From: Streptomyces sp. TRM68416 | GTDB taxonomy: Bacteria; Actinomycetota; Actinomycetes; Streptomycetales; Streptomycetaceae | Assembly (NCBI RefSeq): GCF_014596915.1 | Contig: NZ_JACVWU010000002.1 | Span: forward strand, 186,001 to 250,000 | Direction: 5' to 3' | Length of the DNA stretch: 64,000 nucleotides | In this document: positions 16,791 through 24,175 of the stretch, piece by piece | How positions within the stretch are numbered: the stretch's first letter is position 1 | How the letters are laid out: each line of letters begins with the position of its first letter | Position numbers and translations under genes: made by a program | The notes under the pieces: generated by a model | Told to the model about the DNA's origin: nothing | The model's database searches: none | The model's input: only the letters and a program-made list of their open reading frames with translations

Positions 16791-17516
16791 TCAGAAGGTC
16801 TTGCTGTTGGCCGGTGCGGTCTTCAGCAGCCTGAGCTTCGGGATGGGGCCGGAGCGGCCGCCGCGGCGGTGCAGGGAGCGGGCCGCGTAGTCCCCGGCGA
16901 ACTGGATGAGGGAGATGACCACGGCGAGGATCGCCACGGTGATCCACATCAGTTCGGTCTCGAAGCGCTGGTAGCCGTAGCGGATGGCGATGTCGCCGAG
17001 GCCGCCGGCGCCGACCGTGCCGGCCATCGCCGAGTAGCCGATGAGGGCGACGATCGTGGTGGTGGTGCCGGCGATCAGCGAGGGCAGCGACTCGGGCACG
17101 AGGACCTTGCGGACGACCGTCCAGGTGTTGCCGCCCATCGACTGCACGGCCTCGACGAGACCTCCGTCCACTTCGCGGACAGCCGTCTCGACCAGACGCG
17201 CGAAGAACGGGATGGCGCCGACGGCGAGCGGCACGATGGCGGCCTCGCGGCCGATGGTCGTCCCGGTGAGGGAGCGGGTGAAGCCCATCAGGGCGACCAT
17301 CAGGATGATGAAGGGCAGCGAGCGGGCGACGTTCACGACCTGCCCGATGGCCTTGTTGGCCACGACGTTCTGGAGCAGTCCGCCCCGGTCGGTGAGGACC
17401 AGGAGGATGCCGAGCGGAAGTCCGCCGACGACGGCGATCACGGTGGACCAGCCGACCATGTACAGCGTGTCCCAACAGGCCTGCTCCAGCAGCGGCTGCA
17501 TCTCGGACCAGGTCAC
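16791..17516 (-). CDS. metI: Methionine ABC transporter permease
   Basis: A 241-residue membrane protein with about five hydrophobic helices, for example VGWSTVIAVVGGLPLGILLV and MWITVAILAVVISLIQFAGD. The EAA coupling motif appears in EAVQSMGGNTWTVVRKVLVP, the surface that docks to MetN. It forms the membrane channel of the methionine importer. The GTG start at 17516 overlaps the metN stop by 4 bp, so expression is coupled to metN. Confidence 0.92.
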   Translation of the reverse strand: MTWSEMQPLLEQACWDTLYMVGWSTVIAVVGGLPLGILLVLTDRGGLLQNVVANKAIGQVVNVARSLPFIILMVALMGFTRSLTGTTIGREAAIVPLAVGAIPFFARLVETAVREVDGGLVEAVQSMGGNTWTVVRKVLVPESLPSLIAGTTTTIVALIGYSAMAGTVGAGGLGDIAIRYGYQRFETELMWITVAILAVVISLIQFAGDYAARSLHRRGGRSGPIPKLRLLKTAPANSKTF

Positions 17517-18574
17517 AGCTGGGCCCCTTCCTTCACCAGAACGGGCTCCTGGCCCAGGATGTCGATCTGCAGGCCCTGTTCGCGCAGGAAGCCGATGGGG
17601 ACGACGTTGTCCTCGTAGCGGCCGGGCAGTTCGATGCGCATGCGGCCGACCTGGAGGCCGCCGACGGTGTCGATGGCGGCGCCGAGGATCGATATGTCGA
17701 TGTTGTAGGTGCGCGAGAGCTGGGAGATGACCGGCTGGGTCGCGCTCTCGCCGTGGAAGGTGACGTCGAGGACGGTGCGGTCGGCGCCCGTGGCCTCGCC
17801 CCCGACCGGGAAGAGCGCCGAGGCCAGCTCGGAGCCCGGGGTCGCGAGCAGTTCGCTGACCGTGCCGGACTCGACGATGCGGCCCCGGTCCATCAGGGCG
17901 GCGGAGTCGCAGACCGACTTCACGACGTCCATCTCGTGCGTGATGAGCAGGACCGTCAGGCCCAGCTGCCGGTTCAGGTCGCGCAGCAACTGGAGGATGG
18001 AGCGGGTGGTCTCCGGGTCGAGGGCGCTGGTGGCCTCGTCGGAGAGCAGCACCTTGGGGTCGCCGGCCAGGGCGCGGGCGATGCCGACGCGCTGCTTCTG
18101 GCCACCGGAGAGCTGGGCCGGGTAGGCGTGCGCCTTGTCGGCGAGCCCGACGAGGTCGAGGAGTTCGAGGGCCTTGCGAGACCGCTCCTTCCCCGACTTG
18201 CCGAGGATCTCCAGCGGCAGTTCGACGTTGTCCTGCACGGTCCGTGAGGACAGCAGGTTGAAGTGCTGGAAGACCATGCCGATACGGCTGCGCGCCTGCC
18301 GCAGCTCCTTGCCGGCGCGCGGTCCGCGGCCGGCGAGCGCGGTGAGGTCCTGACCGTCGACGGTGACCGTGCCGGCGGTGGGGCGCTCCAGGAGGTTGAC
18401 GCAGCGGATGAGCGAGGACTTGCCGGCGCCGGACTGGCCGATGACGCCGTACACCTCGCCTTCGCGGACGTGCAGGTCGACGCCGTCGAGGGCGGTGACC
18501 TCACGACCGCGCGAGCGGTTGGCCCGATAGACCTTCGTCAGGCCCGATGTGGTGATCACTGGGGTTTCCGTCAC
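17513..18574 (-). CDS. metN: Methionine ABC transporter ATP-binding protein with NIL sensor domain
   Basis: A 353-residue ABC ATPase that powers methionine uptake. Walker A is GQSGAGKSS at 46-54, the signature is LSGGQKQRVGIARAL at about 160-175, and Walker B is VLLSDEATSALD just after. The C-terminal 75 or so residues (ATQPVISQLSRTYNIDISIL) form the NIL domain that binds methionine and inhibits transport when the cytoplasmic pool is full. The start is GTG at 18574, with no obvious ribosome site nearby. It lies downstream of a Cys/Met-rich leader peptide at 18718-18762. Confidence 0.93.
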   Translation of the reverse strand: MTETPVITTSGLTKVYRANRSRGREVTALDGVDLHVREGEVYGVIGQSGAGKSSLIRCVNLLERPTAGTVTVDGQDLTALAGRGPRAGKELRQARSRIGMVFQHFNLLSSRTVQDNVELPLEILGKSGKERSRKALELLDLVGLADKAHAYPAQLSGGQKQRVGIARALAGDPKVLLSDEATSALDPETTRSILQLLRDLNRQLGLTVLLITHEMDVVKSVCDSAALMDRGRIVESGTVSELLATPGSELASALFPVGGEATGADRTVLDVTFHGESATQPVISQLSRTYNIDISILGAAIDTVGGLQVGRMRIELPGRYEDNVVPIGFLREQGLQIDILGQEPVLVKEGAQL

Positions 18575-18717
18575 TGTCGAGTACGCGGGCGTGGGTGTGC
18601 CCTGGTACGGGAGGAAGGTGTGCGCGGGGCAGATCGGTCACGTACGGCAGAAGGCGTACGGACATGCCGCGGCGGCTCGCTTCGGGGCGCGAGGCTCGGG
18701 GGTGGTGCAGGGGCCCT

Positions 18718-18762
18718 CTAGAAGGCGCACATTCGACACATACAACGAGCACCGGGCGTCAT
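18718..18762 (-). CDS. Cys/Met-rich leader peptide upstream of metNIQ (putative attenuator uORF)
   Basis: A 14-residue frame, MTPGARCMCRMCAF, starting at an ATG with GAGG six nt upstream and ending 143 bp before metN. Five of its last eight residues are Cys or Met (C-M-C-R-M-C-A-F). An in-frame ATG at 18804 would give 28 residues but has no ribosome site. After the stop come GC-rich complementary segments (CTCGC with GCGAG) that could fold. Cysteine-rich upstream reading frames that sense cysteinyl-tRNA are known in actinobacteria; a role sensing Cys and/or Met here is inference. Confidence 0.6.
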   Translation of the reverse strand: MTPGARCMCRMCAF

Positions 18763-18887
18763 GGTCGCCTCGGTCGCAGGAATGCGGTTGCTCGTCGTGG
18801 TCATGCGATCAGTAAAGCAGACAGGTGCGGTCGACCCGGAACCGCTGTCCGCATTGCGGACAGCGGTGGACAGCGGGGGACGGACGG

Positions 18888-19538
18888 TCAGCCCCGGACG
18901 GAGATCTCCAGGCCCCGGCCGGTGACCAGGGCGGACAAGGCGGACAGGTCCTTGACCACCAGGTCGGCGTCCAGTTCGTGGGGCTGGTGGGTTGTGGTCA
19001 ACGCCACGGTGGTCATCCCGGCGGCGCGGCCGGCCCGGAGTCCGGCGGGGGCGTCCTCGAAGACGACGCAGCGGGCGGGGTCGACGCCCAGCTCACGGGC
19101 GGCGAGCAGGTACGGCTCGGGGTCGGGCTTGCCGCGCGTGATGTCGTCGGCGGTGATCAGGGTCTTGGGCCGGATGCCGACGGCGTCGAGGCGGGCCTCG
19201 GCCAGGCGCCGGGTGGCGGAGGTGACCACGGCCCACAGCTCGGCGGGGAGCGCGCCGAGGAAGTCCTCGGTGCCGGGCAGCAGTTCCACTCCCCCGTTGG
19301 GCACGTCCTCGACCTCCAGCTCCTCGATCCGCGCGACGGCCTCCGGCACGATGGCGGCGGGCAGCAGGTCGGCGGCTATCTCGGCGGCCGGCCGACCGTG
19401 CAGCCCGACGCGCGCGAACGCGTCGGGGGTGATCCCGTACTCCCCCGCCCACCGCGTCCAGCAGCGGTCGACGGAGGCGAGGGAGGAGACGAGCGTGCCG
19501 TCGTTGTCGAACAGGAGGGCTTCGGCGTGGATCTGCAT
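18888..19538 (-). CDS. HAD-family sugar-phosphatase-like hydrolase
   Basis: A 216-residue HAD hydrolase. Motif I is LLFDNDGTLV (nucleophile Asp about residue 10), motif II lies at WAVVTSATRRLAEARL, motif III lysine is in GKPDPEPYLLAARELG, and motif IV is VFEDAPAGLRAGRAAG. The helical cap after motif I is of the beta-phosphoglucomutase / YfbT type, so a sugar phosphate or glycerol phosphate is a likely substrate, unproven. The first Asp of DxD is followed by Asn-Asp (DND), which is acceptable for phosphatases. It stands alone upstream of the met locus. Confidence 0.85.
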   Translation of the reverse strand: MQIHAEALLFDNDGTLVSSLASVDRCWTRWAGEYGITPDAFARVGLHGRPAAEIAADLLPAAIVPEAVARIEELEVEDVPNGGVELLPGTEDFLGALPAELWAVVTSATRRLAEARLDAVGIRPKTLITADDITRGKPDPEPYLLAARELGVDPARCVVFEDAPAGLRAGRAAGMTTVALTTTHQPHELDADLVVKDLSALSALVTGRGLEISVRG

Positions 19539-19607
19539 GGTCTAGACCCTACGGTGCCCGCCGGGGGTGGCCGCGGCAGGGCTTTTGGCCCGTAATAGGC
19601 TCACCGC

Positions 19608-19967
19608 ATGCTTGCCGCCCTGACGCTCGTGACCGGCGTCGCCGCACTTCTGCTCGCCGCCTGGTGCGGCTGGGCCGCCTACCGTGACCAGCCGACGAAG
19701 GACTGGCACTTCATCGGAATGGCCGTGGTGACCGTGCTGGCGCTGGTCCAGCTGGTGGTCGGGATCGTGCTCCTGGCGCGGGGCGAGGATCCGGAGCAGG
19801 GGACGACGATCTTCGTCGGGTATCTGCTGGGCGCGTTCGCCTGCATTCCGGCGGCGGGGTTCATGTCGCTGGCCGAGCGGACGAAGTGGGGTTCCCTCAC
19901 GGTCGCGGCCGGCGGTGTGGTGCTCGCCGTGCTGGAGGTGCGGCTCTATGACATCTGGGGAGGCTGA
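19608..19967 (+). CDS. Small integral membrane protein, hypothetical
   Basis: A 119-residue protein with four predicted membrane helices (LTLVTGVAALLLAAWCGWAA, MAVVTVLALVQLVVGIVLLA, VGYLLGAFACIPAAGFMSLA and LTVAAGGVVLAVLEVRLYDI). No charged catalytic motif is visible. It is followed after 1 bp by another small membrane protein gene, so the two are co-translated and may work as a pair. No function is assigned. Confidence 0.75.
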   Translation: MLAALTLVTGVAALLLAAWCGWAAYRDQPTKDWHFIGMAVVTVLALVQLVVGIVLLARGEDPEQGTTIFVGYLLGAFACIPAAGFMSLAERTKWGSLTVAAGGVVLAVLEVRLYDIWGG

Positions 19968-19968
19968 A

Positions 19969-20391
19969 ATGGCCGCGACGCAGGAGCAGCCGAAGCAGCG
20001 GCTGATCGGCGGCCCCGGCATGCTGCTCGTCTGGCTCTACGGCGTGATGGTCGTCGGCGCGGTGTCGCGGTCGGCGGTGCAGATCTCCACGGAGTTCGAC
20101 AAGGCGCCGCTGGCCTACACGCTGTCGGCGGTGGCCGGGCTCGTGTACGGGTTCATCACGTACTCGCTGGTGCGGGGCGGCGAGACGGCTCGCAAGGCGG
20201 CGTTGTACTGCTGCGCCGCGGAGTTGCTGGGCGTGCTGGCGGTCGGTACGTGGACGCTGGTGGAGCCGTCGGCGTTCCCCGACGCGACCGTGTGGTCGGA
20301 CTACGGGATGGGGTACCTCTTCATCCCGGTGCTGCTGCCGCTGTCGGCCGTCTACTGGCTGCGGAAGCCGCGCAGCGAGCAGCCTGGCTGA
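19969..20391 (+). CDS. Integral membrane protein, hypothetical
   Basis: A 140-residue protein starting MAATQEQPKQRLIGGPG with about four helices (MLLVWLYGVMVVGAVSR, YTLSAVAGLVYGFITYSL, AALYCCAAELLGVLAVGTWT and YLFIPVLLPLSAVYWL). The ATG at 19969 lies 1 bp after the previous stop, behind TGGGGAGG that sits inside the upstream gene, which implies translational coupling. An upstream ATG at 19948 is possible but its spacing is worse. No function is assigned. Confidence 0.78.
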   Translation: MAATQEQPKQRLIGGPGMLLVWLYGVMVVGAVSRSAVQISTEFDKAPLAYTLSAVAGLVYGFITYSLVRGGETARKAALYCCAAELLGVLAVGTWTLVEPSAFPDATVWSDYGMGYLFIPVLLPLSAVYWLRKPRSEQPG

Positions 20392-20418
20392 TCACCGTCG
20401 GCGGGCGCGGGTCCGCGC

Positions 20419-20479
20419 GTGGTCGATCGCGCCCACGCGGCGGAGCCGCACATCGACACAGCCCCGCGCCCCTTCGGGC
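20419..20479 (+). repeat. GC-rich intergenic repeat with inner palindrome, copy a
   Basis: GTGGTCGATCGCGCCC is followed by the palindromic core CGCGGCGGAGCCGC and the end GCCCCGCGCCCCTTCGGGC. It matches 53697-53750 closely. Its outer ends resemble those of the GGGGCGCGGGGAACTGCGCG element, but the core differs. It lies just after a stop codon and just before a convergent stop. Confidence 0.75.
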
Positions 20480-20486
20480 GTTTTCG

Positions 20487-20984
20487 TCACGCCGTTGCCG
20501 CGTACGTCCCCGCCGGCTTCTCCAGGACGATCATCGGTACTCCGTCCGTACCCTCGGAGGTGCCGACGGTGCGGTAGCCGACCTTGCGGTAGAGGCGCAG
20601 GTTGCCCTCGCTGCGGTGGCCGGTGTGGAGGCGGAAGCTCTTGGCGCCGTGCTGTTCGACGAGGGCGGACTCGGCGGCGCGCAGCAGCCGGGCGCCGATG
20701 CCGTGGCCCTGGAGGCGGGGGTGGACGCAGAGCTTGCCGATGGCGGCGGCGCCGTCCTCGGTGACCGAGCCGCGGACCGAGCCGACCACTTCGTCGCCGA
20801 GCCGTGCGACGAAGACGCAGTCCCGGGCGACCTCCTCGCGCAGGGAGTCCAGGGTCTGGACGAGGGGATCGATGCGGTAGTTGCCGTACAGCGCCGCCTC
20901 GCTCTGGAAGCACAGGTACTGCAGCTTGAAGATCTGCTCCGCGTCCTGCTCGGCCGCCGCAGAGATGGTCACGCTCATGCCCAT
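20487..20984 (-). CDS. GNAT acetyltransferase
   Basis: A 165-residue GNAT protein. VFVARLGDEVVGSVRGSV is the central strand pair, and acetyl-CoA binding is at IGKLCVHPRLQGHGIGARLL, with the Q/RxxGxG/A motif as QGHGIG. It continues with KSFRLHTGHRSEGNLRLYRK. The ATG at 20984 is preferred because GGGAGG precedes it by about 8 nt; a GTG at 21005 and an ATG at 20978 are alternatives. The substrate is unknown. It is convergent with the membrane protein pair. Confidence 0.85.
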   Translation of the reverse strand: MGMSVTISAAAEQDAEQIFKLQYLCFQSEAALYGNYRIDPLVQTLDSLREEVARDCVFVARLGDEVVGSVRGSVTEDGAAAIGKLCVHPRLQGHGIGARLLRAAESALVEQHGAKSFRLHTGHRSEGNLRLYRKVGYRTVGTSEGTDGVPMIVLEKPAGTYAATA

Positions 20985-21029
20985 GTGCGCACGCCTCCCG
21001 CTCACCTGATCACCTGTTGTCCCTCACTC

Positions 21030-21536
21030 CTATCCCCGCGGCCCGCCGACCGCAACCTCCGGTGCGAGCAATCGGCGCAGACAACCCAGGCATCTGGAAC
21101 GTTCCGGGCCAAGACTTCCCTGTGAGATACCCAACTCCCCCGCGATCTCCCGGTATGTCGGGTCCTGTGGGGACAACAGGGCTTCCATGAGGCGGGAGCA
21201 ACGGCCGGGGAGCCTGTGCACGGCGTCCCGCAGGGCGCGGTGGCGGGCGGCGGTGAGGGCGAGGGCTTCAGGGCCGCGGTCGGCCGCGTCCGCGGGTTCG
21301 TTGTCGTACGGCCGTTCGAGGCGGGTCGTACGGCGGGTGCGGCGGGCCTCGGAGCGGACGGCCGAGCGCAGCCAGCGCTGGGGGTCGCGGGGCGGGCCCT
21401 GGGCGTCGAGGAGTTCCAGGAGGCGGAGCCAGACGGCCTGCTCCAGGTCGCCGGGCTCGGTTCCGGAGGCGTGTGCCTCCGCGGAGGCCTCGGCGGTGAG
21501 CAGCGGGCGCAGGGCCGTGACCAGGTCGGGTGTCAT
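21030..21536 (-). CDS. Sigma-70-like (ECF-type) factor, divergent
   Basis: A 168-residue protein with region-2-like sequence (GDLEQAVWLRLLELLDA, DPQRWLRSAVRSEARRTRR) and a C-terminal region-4 helix-turn-helix (LMEALLSPQDPTYREIAGEL, then GISQGSLGPERSRCLGCLRR). This is the layout of ECF sigma factors. Region 2 is poorly conserved, so activity as a sigma factor is uncertain. The start could be ATG 21536 or GTG 21545; neither has a strong ribosome site. No anti-sigma gene is adjacent. Confidence 0.72.
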   Translation of the reverse strand: MTPDLVTALRPLLTAEASAEAHASGTEPGDLEQAVWLRLLELLDAQGPPRDPQRWLRSAVRSEARRTRRTTRLERPYDNEPADAADRGPEALALTAARHRALRDAVHRLPGRCSRLMEALLSPQDPTYREIAGELGISQGSLGPERSRCLGCLRRLLAPEVAVGGPRG

Positions 21537-21610
21537 ACGCGGCACGACGTGGCCGCCCGGGCGGCGGGTTGCCCGGGCGGCCGGATGTCACCCCAATCGG
21601 GGCACGGGGC

Positions 21611-22777
21611 TCAGCCGTTGACGAAGTCCTCGCGGGCCAGTACGCCGGTGTCCGGCTGGTCGGTGAAGACGCCGTCGATGCCGGTCGCGAAGTACGTCCG
21701 GTAGGCGCCGAAGACATCGCCGTAGGCGTCCGGGGCCGTGCCCTTGCGGAAGTCCGCCGGCAGGAAGGGGTTCTCGTTGCGCAGGGTCCACGGGTGCAGG
21801 ATCAGGCCGACCCTGTGCGCGTCGCGCACGAGCGTGGTGGGCGTGGTGAGGTTGCCGCTCGCGTCCTTGGGGATGACCAGGTCGAGGGTCGGGCCGATGC
21901 CCTGGGCGTAGGAGGCGATCTCGCGCAGGCCGGCCGGTTTGACGAGGTCGGCGACGGTGCGCGGGTCGCCGGTCTCCACGAAGTCGTAGGGGCGGGTGTC
22001 CGCGCCGGACAGCAGCACCACCAGCGGGTTGTCGATGAGCTTGTTCAGGCGCTGGATACTGGTCGGCTCGAACGACTGCACGATGACCGGCGAGTTCCAC
22101 TTGTGCCTGCCGTACTTGCGCAGCACCTTGGCGATCCGCTCCTCCAGGCCGAGGCCCAGCTTGCGGAAGTAGGTGGGGTGCTTGAGCTCGGGGTAGATCC
22201 AGACCTGCTTGCCGCGCCTGCGGGTCTGCTCCGTCTGCCACCGCAGCACCTCTTCGAAGGTGGGGATCTCCCAGCGGCCGTTGTACAGGGTGTTGTGCGG
22301 GCGGTTGGCGGGGATGCGCTCGATCGCGCGCAGCGTCTTGAGCTCGGCGAGCGTGAAGTCCTCGGTGAACCAGCCGGTGACGGAGACTCCGTCGAGCACC
22401 TTGGTGACCTTGCGGTCGGCGAACTCGGGGTGGTCGGCGACGTCCGTGGTGCCGCCGATCTCCGGCTCGTGCCGGCAGACGAGGTGGCCGTCCTTGGTGG
22501 GCACCAGGTCGCCGGCCTCGACGATGTCGGCGCCCATGTCGAGGGCGAGCTGGTAGGCGGCGAGGGTGTGCTCGGGGCGGTAGCCGCTGGCGCCCCGGTG
22601 GCCGATGATCGTGGGCCGGGGCAGGCCCTTCACACCGCCGCCCGCGTGGCCCGGGCCGGCCGCTCTCGCCGTACCGGACAGCCCGAGGACCGCTCCGCCC
22701 GCGCCGAGCACGGCCGCCCCGAGCAGTGCCCGCCGTCCGGTGCCGCGCGCCTGCTCGTCCGACTCCTGCGTTCCCAT
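21611..22777 (-). CDS. glpQ: Secreted glycerophosphodiester phosphodiesterase
   Basis: A 388-residue exported enzyme that hydrolyses glycerophosphodiesters to glycerol-3-phosphate and an alcohol. The Tat-type signal has twin arginine and a hydrophobic stretch (GRRALLGAAVLGAGGAVLG) near residues 13-32, ending at TARA. GDPD motifs are IIGHRGASGYRPEHTLAAY, DIVEAGDLVPTKDGHLVCRH and, later, GVFTDQPD. The usual VE.D metal site reads VEAGDLV, with Glu then Asp. GGAGG precedes the ATG at 22777. It diverges from the plsC-like gene. Confidence 0.88.
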   Translation of the reverse strand: MGTQESDEQARGTGRRALLGAAVLGAGGAVLGLSGTARAAGPGHAGGGVKGLPRPTIIGHRGASGYRPEHTLAAYQLALDMGADIVEAGDLVPTKDGHLVCRHEPEIGGTTDVADHPEFADRKVTKVLDGVSVTGWFTEDFTLAELKTLRAIERIPANRPHNTLYNGRWEIPTFEEVLRWQTEQTRRRGKQVWIYPELKHPTYFRKLGLGLEERIAKVLRKYGRHKWNSPVIVQSFEPTSIQRLNKLIDNPLVVLLSGADTRPYDFVETGDPRTVADLVKPAGLREIASYAQGIGPTLDLVIPKDASGNLTTPTTLVRDAHRVGLILHPWTLRNENPFLPADFRKGTAPDAYGDVFGAYRTYFATGIDGVFTDQPDTGVLAREDFVNG

Positions 22778-23158
22778 GAGCGCCCTCCTGCCGTCGCCTG
22801 CTGATTGCGGGCCGATCGTAGGTGCGTGGACATGACCGGCGGGAGACCCCCGGCCGAACAGGGGGGTGACGCCCGATGGCGTATGGGGGCAGAGTTCTGA
22901 CGGCCCGTCGGCTTCGGGCGCATGCCTCGGGGTAGACGCAGGGGGCGGCGTGGGGGCGATGTCCGTCACACCGTTCCGTGCGGATTACCGGGGGGCAACG
23001 GGACACCACCGCAGGTAAACCCGCGTCAACAGTGCGTAATACCTCGGTGAACCCGATGTGCGCGACCCCCGGAACCGCGAGTATCGTCCTCACCTGCACA
23101 GACTCATATCGAATCCGCAGAGATCCGCTCGCCGTTTCTCTCGACACCGGAGGGCCCG
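22778..23158. other. 381-bp divergent promoter region between glpQ and the plsC-like gene
   Basis: No gene is supported. It must hold promoters for both flanking genes. The A/T-richer part (about 23010-23100) near the plsC side is the likeliest place for a promoter. No convincing inverted repeat was recognised. Confidence 0.4.
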
Positions 23159-23830
23159 TTGTCCCGCTTCGCGCTCATCAAGGCAGTGCTCGGACCGATC
23201 ATGCGCCTGATGTTCCGCCCACAGGTGGAGGGCGTGGAGAACATTCCGGGCGACGGCCCCGTCATCCTGGCCGGCAACCACCTGACCTTCATCGACTCGA
23301 TGATCCTGCCGCTGGTCTGCGACCGTCAGGTCTTCTTCATCGGCAAGGACGAGTACGTCACCGGCAAGGGTCTCAAGGGCCGGCTGATGGCCTGGTTCTT
23401 CACCGGCGTCGGCATGATCCCGGTCGACCGCGACGGCGGCAAGGGCGGGGTCGCGGCGCTGATGACCGGGCGCCGGATCCTGGAGGAGGGCCGCGTCTTC
23501 GGCATCTACCCCGAGGGCACGCGGTCCCCCGACGGACGGCTGTACCGGGGGCGCACGGGCATCGCCCGGCTGACGCTGATGACCGGGGCGCCGGTGGTCC
23601 CCTTCGCCATGATCGGCACGGACAAGATCCAGCCGGGGGGCGCGGGCATGCCCCGGCCCTCCAAGGTGACCGTCCGGTTCGGCGAGGCCATGGAGTTCTC
23701 CCGGTACGACGGCATGGACCGCGACCGCTACGTCCTGCGCGCGGTCACCGACTCCGTGATGAGCGAGGTCATGCGGCTGTCGGGCCAGGAGTACGTCGAC
23801 ATGTACGCAACGAAGGCGAAGGCGGCGTAA
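23159..23830 (+). CDS. plsC: 1-acyl-sn-glycerol-3-phosphate acyltransferase-like protein
   Basis: A 223-residue acyltransferase that would esterify the sn-2 position of lysophosphatidate in phospholipid synthesis. Motifs are GNHLTFIDS (an H-x4-D catalytic pair) at about 40-48, GVGMIPVDRDGGKGGVAA, YPEGTRSPDG (motif III) at about 119-128, and GAPVVPFAMIG. The frame begins at TTG at 23159, seven nt after CGGAGGG; no in-frame ATG or GTG lies nearby, so a TTG start is the best choice. It faces away from glpQ, which acts on related glycerophospholipid products. Confidence 0.88.
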   Translation: MSRFALIKAVLGPIMRLMFRPQVEGVENIPGDGPVILAGNHLTFIDSMILPLVCDRQVFFIGKDEYVTGKGLKGRLMAWFFTGVGMIPVDRDGGKGGVAALMTGRRILEEGRVFGIYPEGTRSPDGRLYRGRTGIARLTLMTGAPVVPFAMIGTDKIQPGGAGMPRPSKVTVRFGEAMEFSRYDGMDRDRYVLRAVTDSVMSEVMRLSGQEYVDMYATKAKAA

Positions 23831-24101
23831 TCCGGACAGCCGCCTGGCACTGGCTGCTCCCGAGCCCCCGCCCACCCGTGAGCGCCGGGTCTATCCGGCC
23901 TCCGTGCAATGCCGACCTCGGCCGCACGGCAGGGTGGGCGCGCGAGTGGCGGCGACAACCGGTCTTCCAGCAGAGGCAGTTCACGGGTCGCGCGGGCCGG
24001 TCGTACGACGTGCTCGGCGACCGCGCAGGCGTGGCTCGTCGGCACAGGTGGGGCACCGGTCCTGGGAGCGCCCAGGACCGTGCCCCGCGTCCGGGTGGGC
24101 C
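23831..24101. other. Non-coding gap after the plsC-like gene
   Basis: No gene, RNA or recognised family was found here. A short GGTCCTGGGAGCGCCCAGGACC palindrome near 24058-24079 could terminate the plsC transcript. A repeat element follows at 24102. Confidence 0.45.
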
Positions 24102-24175
24102 CTAGGTCTGTCCGGCGGATCATGCCGGTGAGTCACCGCCGCTTTCCTGCGACCTGATCCGCCGGACAGGCCCTA
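24102..24175. mobile_element. MITE-like element with 15-bp inverted ends
   Basis: CTGTCCGGCGGATCA at 24108-24122 and TGATCCGCCGGACAG at 24155-24169 are perfect inverted repeats around a 32-bp core, flanked by CTAG and CCTA. About 74 bp with no coding capacity. I recall similar GGCCTGTCCGG ends around Streptomyces insertion sequences, so this may be a miniature derivative. Its right end supplies the stop codon of the MFS gene. Confidence 0.6.

Noticed and set aside
18575..18887. SAM riboswitch before metN
   Set aside because: I could not see a conserved SAM-riboswitch core; the Cys/Met leader peptide explains the region better. A covariance search would decide it.
23831..24101. Possible gene in the gap after the plsC-like gene
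   Set aside because: Frames lack ribosome sites and family resemblance, and the gap ends in a repeat element.
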